The notes: generated by a model from the sequence alone, not told the origin. DNA of 64,000 nucleotides from Candidatus Binataceae bacterium (GCA_035508495.1 DATJMX010000040.1:85210-149209); one strand, 5' to 3'; shown: positions 43,837-53,577, counted from the stretch's first letter. Numbers and translations are program-made.

Positions 43837-45063
43837 ATGTCTCGGGCTGTTGTCGAGCAATATCGCGACGAGTTGGAAGTACGCGCGAATCGATCGAATC
43901 GTCCGCTCCGAATAGGAGTTGACGTAACCTGCTGGAATCTACGCCGCGGCTTCGGACGGCATACTCGGGGTCTTATCTCGGCGCTGACTGAACTCGACAA
44001 TCGCAACCGATATATCTTCTTCGTTGATCGCGATTCAGCACCGGACTTGGCGTCGCAGCATGAGACTCGGATCGTTTCGAGTTCTCGTTCGGTTCGCAAC
44101 GGTGCACGAAAAATAGCCGACCTCGTTCGCGCATCGTGGACTATTTCGCGCGAGCCGCTCGACGTGATGCTCTTTCCGGCGATCTACAGCTTCGTTCCAG
44201 TATTCTCACGCGCCAAAGTGATGATCGTCCTGCATGACGCTACGGCGGAGATGCTGCCTAATCTTGCGCTGCACGATCGCGTGGCGCGCGTGTTGTGGAA
44301 TACCAAGGTCGCGATCGGTAAGTGGACGGCCGACTCTCTGATCGCCGTATCAGAATATGCTCGCAAGCAGCTGACCGAGTATCTGAATGTTCCACCCGAG
44401 CGCATCGCGATAGTCGGCGAAGCACCGGCATCGGTGTTTCGTCATATCCAAGGCTTGCAGGTGAACTATGAAAGGCTCGCCGCGTTGGGAGTCATGCCCG
44501 AACGGAAAGTGATAGTACATCTCGGAGGATTCAGTCCGCATAAAAATCTTCTCTATCTGGTCCACGAGTTTGATGGGCTGATTGGAGATTCGGCTTACGC
44601 CGATATCGATCTGCTACTGGTCGGAGATACTCACCCGGATGCATTTCACGTCAGCTATGAAGAGCTGGTCGAGGAAGTAAGAAAACGCGCCCTGACCAAT
44701 CGTGTGCGGTTTACCGGTTTTGTTCCTGATGAAGTGCTGGTCGACTTGCTGAACATCGCCGCAGTGACCGTGATGCCGTCGCTGAATGAAGGCTTTGGCC
44801 TGCCGGCGGTCGAAGCCGCGGCCTGCGGATGCCCGGTTATTGCGACACTGGCGAGTCCCTTGCCCGCGATCCTTGGCGCCGGCGCATTGTATATCGATCC
44901 TCGACAGGATGGCGCGCTTCGTGAGGCTTTGGCTCGAATGCTCAGTTCGCCCGAGTTGAGAGGCAAAACGGGTGAAGCGGGGCGGGCGGCCGCCACAAAA
45001 CTCAGTTGGAAAACCGAAGCAAGCAAGCTGATCAACGCCATCGAAGCGCTCGCGAATCAGTGA
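43837..45063 (+). CDS. Glycosyltransferase family 4
   Basis: This 408-residue GT-B enzyme has an N-terminal domain starting LRIGVDVTCWNLRRGFGRHT, and a C-terminal domain opening VIVHLGGFSPHKNLLYLVHE with RVRFTGFVPDEVLVDLLNIA and the donor site PSLNEGFGLPAVEAAACGCP. This is typical of mannosyl/rhamnosyl transferases of O-antigen loci. It follows the GT2 gene by twelve bases and its stop overlaps the next GT4 start (GTGA), so a glycan-assembly operon of four consecutive transferase genes runs from 42805 to 47595. Confidence 0.92.
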   Translation: MSRAVVEQYRDELEVRANRSNRPLRIGVDVTCWNLRRGFGRHTRGLISALTELDNRNRYIFFVDRDSAPDLASQHETRIVSSSRSVRNGARKIADLVRASWTISREPLDVMLFPAIYSFVPVFSRAKVMIVLHDATAEMLPNLALHDRVARVLWNTKVAIGKWTADSLIAVSEYARKQLTEYLNVPPERIAIVGEAPASVFRHIQGLQVNYERLAALGVMPERKVIVHLGGFSPHKNLLYLVHEFDGLIGDSAYADIDLLLVGDTHPDAFHVSYEELVEEVRKRALTNRVRFTGFVPDEVLVDLLNIAAVTVMPSLNEGFGLPAVEAAACGCPVIATLASPLPAILGAGALYIDPRQDGALREALARMLSSPELRGKTGEAGRAAATKLSWKTEASKLINAIEALANQ

Positions 45064-46322
45064 GACAGTCACCCCTCCGCTTTCTGCATATTACTACATT
45101 CTATCCTCCTTACAGCTTCGGAGGCGACGCGATATACGTATCGCGGCTGGCGAATGCACTCGCCCGGGATGGACATCTCGTGGATGTAATCCACTGTATC
45201 GATTCATACGAGATGCTGTCCGGCAATCGCGAGGTGAAGCCCGAGCCGTCAGTGCATCCCAATTTGAATGTTTTTGGGCTGCGGAGCGGATTTGGTGCAC
45301 TGTCGCCGTTGTTGACGCAACAGACTGGCGCACCGTTTTTGAAGCGAGCGCAGATCGACAAGATCGTCCAGGGCAAAAGCTACGACGTAGTCCAGTTCCA
45401 CAATATTTCCTTGATCGGTCCGGAGATTCTGAATCTCGCGCCGAACGCGGACATGATAAAACTCTACATGGCGCTCGAGTACTGGCTGGTATGTCCGACG
45501 CATATGCTCTGGAAGTTCAACGAGCGCCTGTGCGAATCGCCGGAATGTATCACTTGCGTGTTGAAGGCGCGCCGTCCACCGCAGATCTGGCGCTACTTCG
45601 GGACGCTGCAGCGGGCTGCGGCCCAGGTCGATCAATTCATCGCGCCGAGCGAGTGTGCGGCGCGGCTGCACGCGGAGCGTGGTTTCTCCGCACCGTTTGA
45701 GTATCTGCCACTGTTTACTGAAATCGATGAGGGGCAGGATCCGCGTCAGCTTTCGCGCCCGCATGTGGAACCATACTTCCTGTTTGCAGGGCGGCTCGAG
45801 AAGTTGAAAGGAATCGATACGCTGATTTCGGCATGGGAGCGTAATCAGGGCGCGGACCTTTTGATCGCAGGCGACGGAACCGAAGCAACAAGCTTGCGCG
45901 CGAGAGCCGCGGGGAATCCGCGAATAGTATTTCTCGGCAGCGTGCCGCAGGCGCGAATGAAAGCGCTCTATGCGCATGCGCTGGCTTGTATAGTGCCGTC
46001 GCTTTTCTGGGAACCCTTTGGTCTGGTTGCGATTGAAGCCCTGGCTAATCGAACGCCGGTTATTGCGCATCGGATCGGTGGGCCAGCCGAAATCGTCGAG
46101 CAGAGCGGCGGGGGACTGTTGTATGACAGCGGGCAGGAGCTCGTCGATGCGCTGGAAAAAATCGCCAGTGATTCGAGTCTGCGCGAGAACCTTGCGGAGC
46201 GCGGCTATGCCGCCTGCCGGGAGCTATGGTCGCGGGAAGCGCATCTGAAAATGTACTATGAGCTGATCGAACGGACTGCGGCGCGAAAATTTTCTGCCCT
46301 TGGCGCGGCACAATCAATATAG
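45060..46322 (+). CDS. Glycosyltransferase family 4
   Basis: This 420-residue GT-B protein starts on GTG 45060 overlapping the previous stop. Its N-terminus RFLHITTFYPPYSFGGDAIY is typical of family 4 enzymes. A cysteine-containing insert, CPTHMLWKFNERLCESPECI followed by TCVLKAR, is the metal-binding-like module found in some capsule and O-antigen transferases. The C-terminal domain has FLFAGRLEKLKGIDTLISAW and the donor site FWEPFGLVAIEALANRTPVI. Sugar specificity is unknown. Confidence 0.92.
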   Translation: MRQSPLRFLHITTFYPPYSFGGDAIYVSRLANALARDGHLVDVIHCIDSYEMLSGNREVKPEPSVHPNLNVFGLRSGFGALSPLLTQQTGAPFLKRAQIDKIVQGKSYDVVQFHNISLIGPEILNLAPNADMIKLYMALEYWLVCPTHMLWKFNERLCESPECITCVLKARRPPQIWRYFGTLQRAAAQVDQFIAPSECAARLHAERGFSAPFEYLPLFTEIDEGQDPRQLSRPHVEPYFLFAGRLEKLKGIDTLISAWERNQGADLLIAGDGTEATSLRARAAGNPRIVFLGSVPQARMKALYAHALACIVPSLFWEPFGLVAIEALANRTPVIAHRIGGPAEIVEQSGGGLLYDSGQELVDALEKIASDSSLRENLAERGYAACRELWSREAHLKMYYELIERTAARKFSALGAAQSI

Positions 46323-47595
46323 ACTGATATTTGTCGCCGGCTGTGCGGTTGTGATCGTAATTCAAGCGATCGTGATCTGCCATCGCCGCGCGCTTCATCC
46401 TGGCGATCTTGATGTCGCGCGCGAGTTTGGCCGCCGGTTCATCGCGCGCGACGATCTATATCGTAATGGGCTGCAGTACCCATACATGCCCATGGCGGCG
46501 ATGTTCTTTGCGCCGCTGGCGATGGTCCCCGCGTCGGTTGCGTTCGTGGTTCGATACGCGATCGCGATCGCAAGTCTCGTCACCACCTTGATTCTGATTC
46601 GTAGAATGGCGGCGCCTGAATTCGCCGAACATGGATTCGCCGCGAGCGCTCTCACGATTGTATTTGCCGGCCACTACATAATCCGAGATCTCGACGATGC
46701 GGGATTGCATCTTCTGATACTCGCGCTGATTGTATTCGGGATATACGCGGCGTGGCGCAATCGCACGGTGGTGAGTGGATTCGCCTTCGCGCTCGCGCTC
46801 GCGATCAAGGTGACCCCGGGATTGTTCATTCCGTTCATGATGTGGAAGCGCAAGTGGAAGCTGGCGTGCATTTGTATCGCCGCCACGATCTTCTGGGCCG
46901 CGCTGCCGATGCTGTGGCTGGGCCCGTCCTTGTGGATGCATTTTCAGCTGCAATGGACGCGAGTTGCGCTGGGGCAGGTGTTTGGAGGCGTCGCGGCGGT
47001 CGCGGCCGGCACCGAGCAGGAATACCAGAATCAATCGCTGCGCGCGGCGGTGATCTTTTATCTCACCGGTGGATCGATTCGCTATGCGGCGTCGGCGTTG
47101 CAGGAGGCAAATAGATATCGATACGCAGAACCGATTGCGACGCTGATATCACTTGCGTTGTTACTATATTGCGGCTGGCGCGGGCGAGCCCCATATCGCG
47201 GCCTGGACGATCGCCAGTGGCTAATCGACAGTAGTGCCGTGCTGGTCTTGATCCTGCTGCTGTCCCCCGTGACGTGGACTCAGCACATGGTATTTCTGAT
47301 TCCGGCGATTTATCTCATCGTCGCGGAAGCCTTGGGACGCATCAGCGAGCGGACCTCGATCGCCGTTGCGATGTCGATATATGTGATTTTCTCGCTGATA
47401 CTGACGCGCGAGATCCTCGGGCGCGCGCGGTACATGATCCTGCTCGAATATCATTCGCAGACGCTGTGCATGCTGATCGTTCTTGCGCTGATCGTTCTCG
47501 GCTGTCCTACCGCTCGCGAGGCCGCGTTCAACCCGCGGCGGGCGCGGGAAATGGCGGCGCATTCAGGCGGAAGATTAGAATCGGAACTTCCATGA
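46300..47595 (+). CDS. GT87-like polyprenol-phosphate-sugar transferase (GT-C)
   Basis: This 431-residue membrane protein has about eleven hydrophobic spans and the layout of glycosyltransferase family 87 (alpha-mannosyltransferase-like). It has ALHPGDLDVAREFGRRFIAR with a periplasmic acidic site, LQYPYMPMAAMFFAPLAMVP, and ALAIKVTPGLFIPFMMWKRK, a family hallmark. It would use a polyprenyl-phosphate sugar on the periplasmic face. It starts at TTG 46300, 23 bases inside the preceding gene, and its 3' end overlaps the convergent sulfatase gene by 68 bases. Confidence 0.85.
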   Translation: MARHNQYRLIFVAGCAVVIVIQAIVICHRRALHPGDLDVAREFGRRFIARDDLYRNGLQYPYMPMAAMFFAPLAMVPASVAFVVRYAIAIASLVTTLILIRRMAAPEFAEHGFAASALTIVFAGHYIIRDLDDAGLHLLILALIVFGIYAAWRNRTVVSGFAFALALAIKVTPGLFIPFMMWKRKWKLACICIAATIFWAALPMLWLGPSLWMHFQLQWTRVALGQVFGGVAAVAAGTEQEYQNQSLRAAVIFYLTGGSIRYAASALQEANRYRYAEPIATLISLALLLYCGWRGRAPYRGLDDRQWLIDSSAVLVLILLLSPVTWTQHMVFLIPAIYLIVAEALGRISERTSIAVAMSIYVIFSLILTREILGRARYMILLEYHSQTLCMLIVLALIVLGCPTAREAAFNPRRAREMAAHSGGRLESELP

Positions 47596-48421
47596 CCTTC
47601 TCGTGATAGAAGGCATGACCGAAGAGTCCGTTTTCACCGAAACATTCCCCGTGATCGGAACAAACGACGACCGTCGTGGGGCGGCCGCGCGCCCGGAAAA
47701 AGTCGATGAGCTCTCCGGTGCGCGCATCCAGGAACTCCGCGCACGCGACCTGCCGCAGGAAGGCGGGCTCGTCGAATTTCCAGTCCGTCTCCAAAACGCC
47801 GCGCTGGTTGAAGATTCGGGCCAGGCTGTAACGCGAATCGACCTCCCCGTCGGGCATCGCCATCCCGCGATGGCGAAACGGACTGTGAGTTTCGCCGTAA
47901 TTAATAAAGGCGAAGCACGCGCGCGACGGAGCGCCGCGCTCGATGCTGCCAAGGAGGCGACGATTCTGCTCTTCGGCGTCGATACCGGTGACCTCGAAAT
48001 GCTGAAAACCTTCGCGCAAAGCGGCAGTATCGCGAAACCAATCCATCGCGGCGATACCCACGGTGTAATAGCCGCGCCGGCTGAAGCCCGTGACGATGTT
48101 GCTGCCCGGCTCGAAGGTGACGAGCGGCTGGTTGTGCACATTGCGATGGCTGATGCGCCACAGCTGCTGGAGATGCCGATTGTAGAACGGAAGCGGCTCG
48201 AACACATGAGGCAGGAATCCGTAGAACATCGCGATATGGGCGGGCAGGGTGTACGTGCCCATCGCCCAGCCTCGTTGCGCCGCGCAATGCTGATCGAGGA
48301 TCGGCGTCTGTGCGCGCAGATAGGCATCTAAGCGACATGAATCCCAGGTCACGAGCAGGAAGTCCTCGTTGTCGTCAAGCACCTGATGCTTGCGGCGCGA
48401 GCGGAACGGCAGCCACTTCAT
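47528..48421 (-). CDS. Sulfatase-like alkaline-phosphatase-superfamily hydrolase
   Basis: This 297-residue protein has the alkaline phosphatase superfamily fold. The first metal aspartate is D27 in VTWDSCRLDAYL; the nucleophile position is T58 in YTLPAHIAMF, not a CxPxR formylglycine motif; and metal ligands lie in VVCSDHGECFGENGLFGHAF. With Thr as nucleophile it is more likely a phosphoester or phosphoglycerol/phosphoethanolamine-type transferase than a sulfatase. There is no signal peptide, so it may be cytoplasmic, which is unusual. It converges with and overlaps the GT87 gene. Confidence 0.82.
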   Translation of the reverse strand: MKWLPFRSRRKHQVLDDNEDFLLVTWDSCRLDAYLRAQTPILDQHCAAQRGWAMGTYTLPAHIAMFYGFLPHVFEPLPFYNRHLQQLWRISHRNVHNQPLVTFEPGSNIVTGFSRRGYYTVGIAAMDWFRDTAALREGFQHFEVTGIDAEEQNRRLLGSIERGAPSRACFAFINYGETHSPFRHRGMAMPDGEVDSRYSLARIFNQRGVLETDWKFDEPAFLRQVACAEFLDARTGELIDFFRARGRPTTVVVCSDHGECFGENGLFGHAFYHEKVMEVPILIFRLNAPPFPAPAAG

Positions 48422-48477
48422 GGTGGTATGATCATGGAGTTGAGGCAGCGGCGTTCAAGAGGTTACGGCTGTCGATC

Positions 48478-49068
48478 ATGAAGCAATCGCTGCTCGCAAT
48501 TCTACTGATTTCTTTACTCGCTGGATGCAGTGCTCAAAAAGTCGATCCGGTTACGCCGCTGCCAAACCCAGCCGTCGCTGCGACCGCCGAAACCCAGCTT
48601 GCCGCCGCGCCGGCATCCCCAGTTGCGCCGCTGCCGTTTCGAGTTCAACTCGCCCAGGGCGATCCGAGCGAGCTGCCGCCGGTCGTCGCGGCCTCGCTAT
48701 CGAACAGGTCACCGATCACTTTTACCTACCGCGAAGAGCTGACTCACGACGACTACCATGTTCCGCGGATGCTGAGCGCGCTCGATCCCGCGACGTATGT
48801 TGGCGCGCCACTGGGCGATTATGGCGTGACGGCATTCGCCGCGCTGACAATTTATGACGGCGAGCGAGTGATCGGCGACTACACCGCCAAGCAGCGCGTG
48901 TCGAAGTCGTACAATCTCTACAAAGAGCCCACCCACGCCGAGGTCGAACGCGCGGCGCGCGACGCCGTGCGCCAGAAAATCGACGACCAGCTCGAGAAGG
49001 ACACTACGCGGCTGGCGCAAGCCGCAACCGGCGAGCCGATCACGCAGGCCGGCGCGCTGGATCGATGA
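48478..49068 (+). CDS. Lipoprotein of unknown function
   Basis: This 196-residue protein is a predicted lipoprotein: MKQSLLAILLISLLAGCSAQ has a basic n-region, hydrophobic core and lipobox LAGC (C17). A Pro/Ala-rich linker follows (VDPVTPLPNPAVAATAETQL), then a small domain with FTYREELTHDDYHVPRMLSA and TIYDGERVIGDYTAKQRVS, ending in a charged helix. It should sit in the periplasm anchored to a membrane. It overlaps the next lipoprotein gene by four bases (ATGA). I recognise no family. Confidence 0.85.
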   Translation: MKQSLLAILLISLLAGCSAQKVDPVTPLPNPAVAATAETQLAAAPASPVAPLPFRVQLAQGDPSELPPVVAASLSNRSPITFTYREELTHDDYHVPRMLSALDPATYVGAPLGDYGVTAFAALTIYDGERVIGDYTAKQRVSKSYNLYKEPTHAEVERAARDAVRQKIDDQLEKDTTRLAQAATGEPITQAGALDR

Positions 49069-49490
49069 AGCGGCTAGGTCTGCTGGGATTCGGTCTGTGC
49101 TTTCTCGGATGCGCGGTGCAGGGCGCGCCTTTCCAGCCCGCCGAGGTCCCGCCCAAAAACTCTGTGGTCTATGTCTATCGACCCTATGCCTACGGATCGT
49201 CTGCCCTGCGTCCTGCCGTGACCTGCGGTGATGACAGCGCGCGTATCGGACCGGGCGGCTATCACGCGTTCGTCCTCCCATACGGCAAGGTCACATGCAC
49301 GGTGGAGTCGACCGAGAACCACGACCGGGTCGAGTTGGACCCCGATCCCCGCGTGCATTACGTGAAGGAAGACTTCGAATGGGGATGGCTAACGGGACAT
49401 CCTCATCTGGATCCTGTCGACAATGACACGGCGCAAGGCGAGATTCAGAAGTGCGTTCTTGAAGGTTCCAAGCAGGAACAGCATTATTAG
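49065..49490 (+). CDS. Small lipoprotein, DUF2846-like
   Basis: This 141-residue predicted lipoprotein (MKRLGLLGFGLCFLGCAVQG, lipobox FLGC, C16) has a compact beta domain. VVYVYRPYAYGSSALRPAV and IGPGGYHAFVLPYGKVTCTV recall DUF2846-type domains, in which a short strand pair precedes a turn and a cysteine-bearing strand. It is translationally coupled to the lipoprotein gene upstream, and the two are probably one operon. Function is unknown. Confidence 0.8.
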   Translation: MKRLGLLGFGLCFLGCAVQGAPFQPAEVPPKNSVVYVYRPYAYGSSALRPAVTCGDDSARIGPGGYHAFVLPYGKVTCTVESTENHDRVELDPDPRVHYVKEDFEWGWLTGHPHLDPVDNDTAQGEIQKCVLEGSKQEQHY

Positions 49491-49731
49491 ATTGCGATTT
49501 GGCACGGTGTCTAATCGCGACTTGGATTGTTGATTTTTGATGCCCTCAGCCGGAATTTTGCCGTCGAACCGGAAAACTGGCGCTTTGATTTCCTGCGGCT
49601 CAGTTCCTGCCCGCTCTGAGTCAACGCAATCCGCAATAGACTAATCGTTTCGTGAGATTGGACGGCGAGCGCGCCTGCGCGCGCGTGGCCTTGACCTTGC
49701 ACCTGCGGCCCTTACCCCCTGCAGGAGTGCG

Positions 49732-51138
49732 ATGGTGAAGTCTACCAATGATGTGTCACGGAGCAAGCCGATCGGCGGCAATCACGGCGCGAAGTTCGAA
49801 AAAGTTCAATTCAACGGTCACGAATTGGCGCAGCGCTTCGGCATCGACGAAGCCAGCGTCGCGCGCCGGCGTGAGTTCATCCGATTGGGATCTGAAGAAC
49901 GTGACCTGCTGACTCGCATGATTCCCTGGGCGCGCAAGAACGCGCCGCTGATCGCCAAAGAGTTCTACGATTGGCAATTCAATTTTGGACCCACGCTTGC
50001 GTTTTTCCAGAAACACTCTCAAAGACGCGGCGTCACGCCCGATGCCTTGCGCCGTGTCCTCGAACAATCGCAGAGCGGATACATCATCAGCGCATTCGAG
50101 GGCGCCAAGGCGAACTGGGATGTCGGATATTTGACGCAGCGTCTGCACGTCGGCTTCGTTCACGACCGAATTGACCTGCCGTTCAAGTGGTATATCGGTG
50201 CCTACGCCGAAATGGAGCGGCTCATTCGTATCTACCTGCGCAAGACATTGAAGCTGGATGAAGCCCTTGCCGTTGAAGACGCGATCTTCAAGGTCTTCAA
50301 CCTCGACATGCAGACGGTAGGCGATTCATTCATGCTCACCACGCTCGAAGCGATGGGACTCAATATCGAAGCGGCCGAGGCGGCGCCCGGCACCGATCGC
50401 ACCGAAGCTATCGACCAGCTCAAACATACGATGGAGGTGCTGCTCGAGCAGGCAAGCGCGCTCGCCGAGTTGCGGCTTTCCGATCAGATCCTCGACGCGG
50501 ATCTGCCCTGCGCCGGATGGATGGCGAACGCATTCTCAGGATTCCGCAACAAACTGCAGGAATTCGTCGACAACACTTCGCGTCTGACCGAACAACTGAA
50601 AACGGCGACCGAGCAGATGACGATCAGTATCCGTGAGATCGCCGAGAGCTCCACCAAGGCCGCCGGCGTCGTAAGCACGGCGGTCAAGATCACCGAAACC
50701 GCCAACAAGCAGATTTCCCGGCTCGGCGAATCGAGCGTCGAAATCAGCAAGGTCATCAAGGTCATCACCTCGATCGCCAAGCAGACCAACCTGCTCGCGC
50801 TCAACGCCACGATCGAAGCGGCGCGTGCCGGAGAAGCGGGCAAGGGCTTCTCAGTCGTCGCCAACGAGGTCAAGGAGCTGGCCAAGGAAACCGCCAACGC
50901 GACCGAAGAAATCGGCCATCGAATCGAAACCACCAACGAGGACGTCAAGAACGCGATCGGCGCGATCGAGCAGCTCACGGCGGTAATCAACCAGGTAAGC
51001 GAGTTGTCCAACTCGATTGCGAGCGCAGTCGAGGAGCAGACCGCTGCTACCAACGAGATGACGCGCAATCTCACCGAGGTCGCCTCGTCGGCGGCGCGCG
51101 TGATGAACTCCTCCGGAGCGCACGCCTCATCGATGTGA
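49732..51138 (+). CDS. Globin-coupled methyl-accepting chemotaxis sensor
   Basis: This 468-residue cytoplasmic protein joins an N-terminal globin-coupled sensor domain (about 35-195) to an MCP signalling domain (about 260-460). The proximal haem histidine is probably H144 in [16 protein letters not shown], the signature of HemAT-type haem sensors. The signalling hairpin tip [20 protein letters not shown] is intact, followed by [19 protein letters not shown]. No membrane segment is present, so it should sense O2 or another gas in the cytoplasm and signal to CheA. AGGAG at 49723-49727 precedes the ATG. No che genes are nearby. A non-motility signalling role is possible. Confidence 0.93.
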   Translation: MVKSTNDVSRSKPIGGNHGAKFEKVQFNGHELAQRFGIDEASVARRREFIRLGSEERDLLTRMIPWARKNAPLIAKEFYDWQFNFGPTLAFFQKHSQRRGVTPDALRRVLEQSQSGYIISAFEGAKANWDVGYLTQRLHVGFVHDRIDLPFKWYIGAYAEMERLIRIYLRKTLKLDEALAVEDAIFKVFNLDMQTVGDSFMLTTLEAMGLNIEAAEAAPGTDRTEAIDQLKHTMEVLLEQASALAELRLSDQILDADLPCAGWMANAFSGFRNKLQEFVDNTSRLTEQLKTATEQMTISIREIAESSTKAAGVVSTAVKITETANKQISRLGESSVEISKVIKVITSIAKQTNLLALNATIEAARAGEAGKGFSVVANEVKELAKETANATEEIGHRIETTNEDVKNAIGAIEQLTAVINQVSELSNSIASAVEEQTAATNEMTRNLTEVASSAARVMNSSGAHASSM

Positions 51139-51239
51139 TCGGCCCGGCGGCTCTTTAGTCGCGCGCGCGGCTGCGCATAGTATGTGCGGACTACGGCTCG
51201 CCTCGAACGAGGGGCGGGCCCGATCGTCCGGACTATGCG

Positions 51240-52271
51240 GTGAAGCTGTCGGTAGTTGATCAATCTCCCGTGCCCGCCGGATTTACGCCGGCTGACGCGC
51301 TGCACAATACGATCGATCTGGCGCGACTTGCAGATCGCCTCGGGTTCGAGCGCTACTGGATCGCCGAGCATCACGCGACCAGCGCCTTTGCGAGTCCCGC
51401 GCCGGAGATCATCCTGCCTCTCGTTGGCGCTGCGACCTCGACAATTCGTATCGGCACCGGTGGCATCCTGCTGCCGCACTACAGCCCGATGAAAGTGGCT
51501 GAAGTGTTTCGCGTGCTGCACGCGCTCTATCCGGGCCGAATCGACCTCGGTCTGGGGCGCGCGCCCGGTGGCAGTCCGCTTGATTCGTTTGCGCTCCGAC
51601 GTGACCGCAAGCAGTCCACCTCGATCGATGATTTTCCCCAGCAGCTCATGGAGCTGCTGGCTTTTCTGAGCCGCAGTTTTCGCGAGGACCATCCATTCAG
51701 CCGAATCGAGCTTTCGCCTGCCATGCCAGGTGGTCCCGAGGTCTGGCTCCTGGGCTCGTCGCCATGGAGCGCGGCGGCGGCGGCGCAAGTCGGTCTCCCG
51801 TACGCTTTTGCGCATTTCATCGATCCGACGCATACGCGGATGGCGATTGAGTACTACCAGAAGAATTTCACTCGCTCCGAGGCGATGCCCGCGCCGCGCA
51901 CGATTCTCTCGGTCGGCGCGATTTGTGCCGAAACTGAAGAGGAAGCCGATCACCTCGCGATGAGCGGGCGGTTGCTCGTTCGCCGCTTCCGCCAAGGCGG
52001 CGCGCGTGGTCCCGTGCCGACGCCCGAGCAGGCAAGCGCCGAGCTGGGGTCCGATCGTTCCGACCCGTGGTTTGGTCAGCACAGCGAGTTTCCGCGCAGC
52101 TTCGTCGGCGAACCCGAGCAAGTCTCGACGCGAATTATCGATATGGCGAGCCAGCTCAACGTTGATGAAGTCATGATCGTTACCGTCGTCCACGACCATC
52201 AGGCGCGCCGCCGCTCTCACGAGTTGCTTGCCAAAGCCTTCAACCTGACTCCGCGCGCCGCAGCCTCCTGA
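51240..52271 (+). CDS. LLM-class flavin-dependent oxidoreductase
   Basis: This 343-residue bacterial luciferase-like monooxygenase uses FMNH2 or F420 and O2. It has LSVVDQSPVPAGFTPADALH, RYWIAEHHATSAFASPAPEI, TIRIGTGGILLPHYSPMKVA, GRIDLGLGRAPGG and PEVWLLGSSPWSAAAAAQVG, which are characteristic of the MsnO8-like branch. A GTG at 51240 is the start. The substrate is unknown, and it stands alone between the chemosensor and the mla operon. Confidence 0.93.
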   Translation: MKLSVVDQSPVPAGFTPADALHNTIDLARLADRLGFERYWIAEHHATSAFASPAPEIILPLVGAATSTIRIGTGGILLPHYSPMKVAEVFRVLHALYPGRIDLGLGRAPGGSPLDSFALRRDRKQSTSIDDFPQQLMELLAFLSRSFREDHPFSRIELSPAMPGGPEVWLLGSSPWSAAAAAQVGLPYAFAHFIDPTHTRMAIEYYQKNFTRSEAMPAPRTILSVGAICAETEEEADHLAMSGRLLVRRFRQGGARGPVPTPEQASAELGSDRSDPWFGQHSEFPRSFVGEPEQVSTRIIDMASQLNVDEVMIVTVVHDHQARRRSHELLAKAFNLTPRAAAS

Positions 52272-52419
52272 AGCGGATCCGATCTCCGCTTCGTCCTTTG
52301 ATCGAGGCGGAACGAGCCCGCGCAAATATAATGGAACTGACTGTTTCGCTCGCTTACGCAGGCTTAATCTTAGGCAGGATCCGTATGATATGCTTGCGAC
52401 GACGTTAGCGGGCTAAGAG

Positions 52420-53571
52420 ATGGCAACTTCGATCGAAAATCCCCCGACCCCTTCGGCGTCGCTGAGCCGCTCAGATGGCGACCTCGTGGTTCATCTCGCC
52501 GGCGATTGGCGCCTTCGCCACAGCTCGCTCAGGACCGAGAACCTCCTCGACGGCATTGCGAGGCCGCCGAAGCCACAGCGCATCGTCTTCGATATCACCG
52601 GTCTCGGCTTCTGGGATTCGAGCCTGCTGACGTTTCTGGAACATCTCGGCGAAGTCGCGCGCAAGGCCGGAATCGAGCAGGATCGCAGCGGCCTGCCCGC
52701 CGGTGTTCAGCGCTTGCTCAACCTCGCTGAGGCCGTGCCCGAGAAGGAAGGCGCGCGCAGCAGCGAGGCCGCGCGCGTCGGTATTCTCGCGCGCATCGGC
52801 ACGGCCACAGTCGACATCGCGTCCGCCGCGGGTGAATTTCTCGACTTTTTCGGCCGCGTGACGATTGCCTTCCTGCAATTGCTTCGCGGAAAGGCGCGCT
52901 TCCGCACTTCCGATCTGATGCTGGCGATTCAGGAATGCGGCGCGAGTGCGCTCGGGATCGTGAGCCTCATCAGCTACCTGGTCGGCGTCATCCTCGCGTT
53001 CATGGGCGCCGTGCAGTTGCAGCAATTCGGCGCGCAGATCTACGTCGCCGATCTGGTCGCGATCGGCGTGACGCGTGACATGGGCGCGATGATGACGGCG
53101 ATCATCATGGCCGGCCGCACTGGGGCCGCATTTGCCGCCGCGCTCGGCACGATGAAAGTCACGCAGGAGATCGATGCGCTCACGACGATGGGAATCTCGC
53201 CGCTCGAGTTCCTGGTGATGCCGCGCGTGATCGCGCTCGTCGTGATGATGCCGATCCTCTGCCTCTACTCAGACTTCGTTGCGATCCTGGGCGGCACAAC
53301 CATCGGTGTCGGGATGCTCGGAATTGGCTTCGGCGCGTTCATCCGCGAAGCCGCCCGCGCCGTGACGATGACTGACGTGGTCGGTGGCCTCGTTAAAGGC
53401 ACCGTCTACGGCGCACTGATCGCGATCTCGGGATGCCTGCGCGGTTTCCAATGCGGCAACAGCTCATCGGCGGTCGGCGACGCGGCGACGCAGGCCGTGG
53501 TCATGTCGATCGTCTTGATCGTCATCTCATGTGGAACGTTTGCGGTGATCTTCAACATCCTTGGAATTTGA
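52420..53571 (+). CDS. mlaE: MlaE-type permease with N-terminal STAS domain
   Basis: This 383-residue permease of the Mla phospholipid-transport ABC complex has an N-terminal STAS domain (about 15-105, GDLVVHLAGDWRLR and IVFDITGLGFWDSSLLTFLE), equivalent to the separate MlaB of E. coli. Membrane spans follow with the MlaE hallmark AIIMAGRTGAAFAAALGTMK and EIDALTTMGISPLEFLVMPR. It moves lipids between the inner and outer membranes. It is the first gene of a four-gene operon, with ATP-binding, MCE and PqiC-like genes following at 6-base gap or overlaps. Confidence 0.95.
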   Translation: MATSIENPPTPSASLSRSDGDLVVHLAGDWRLRHSSLRTENLLDGIARPPKPQRIVFDITGLGFWDSSLLTFLEHLGEVARKAGIEQDRSGLPAGVQRLLNLAEAVPEKEGARSSEAARVGILARIGTATVDIASAAGEFLDFFGRVTIAFLQLLRGKARFRTSDLMLAIQECGASALGIVSLISYLVGVILAFMGAVQLQQFGAQIYVADLVAIGVTRDMGAMMTAIIMAGRTGAAFAAALGTMKVTQEIDALTTMGISPLEFLVMPRVIALVVMMPILCLYSDFVAILGGTTIGVGMLGIGFGAFIREAARAVTMTDVVGGLVKGTVYGALIAISGCLRGFQCGNSSSAVGDAATQAVVMSIVLIVISCGTFAVIFNILGI

Positions 53572-53577
53572 TCAGCG

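Noticed and set aside
50484..52325. Open minus-strand frame of 613 codons opposite the chemoreceptor and the LLM oxidoreductase genes
   Set aside because: It mirrors two well-recognised genes on the other strand, spans an intergenic gap, and reads as Arg/Ala-rich text with no family motif. GC-rich codon bias creates such frames.
52370..52419. Possible sigma-70 promoter (TATGAT) ahead of the mla operon
   Set aside because: A -10-like TATGAT is present but no acceptable -35 at the right spacing was seen.
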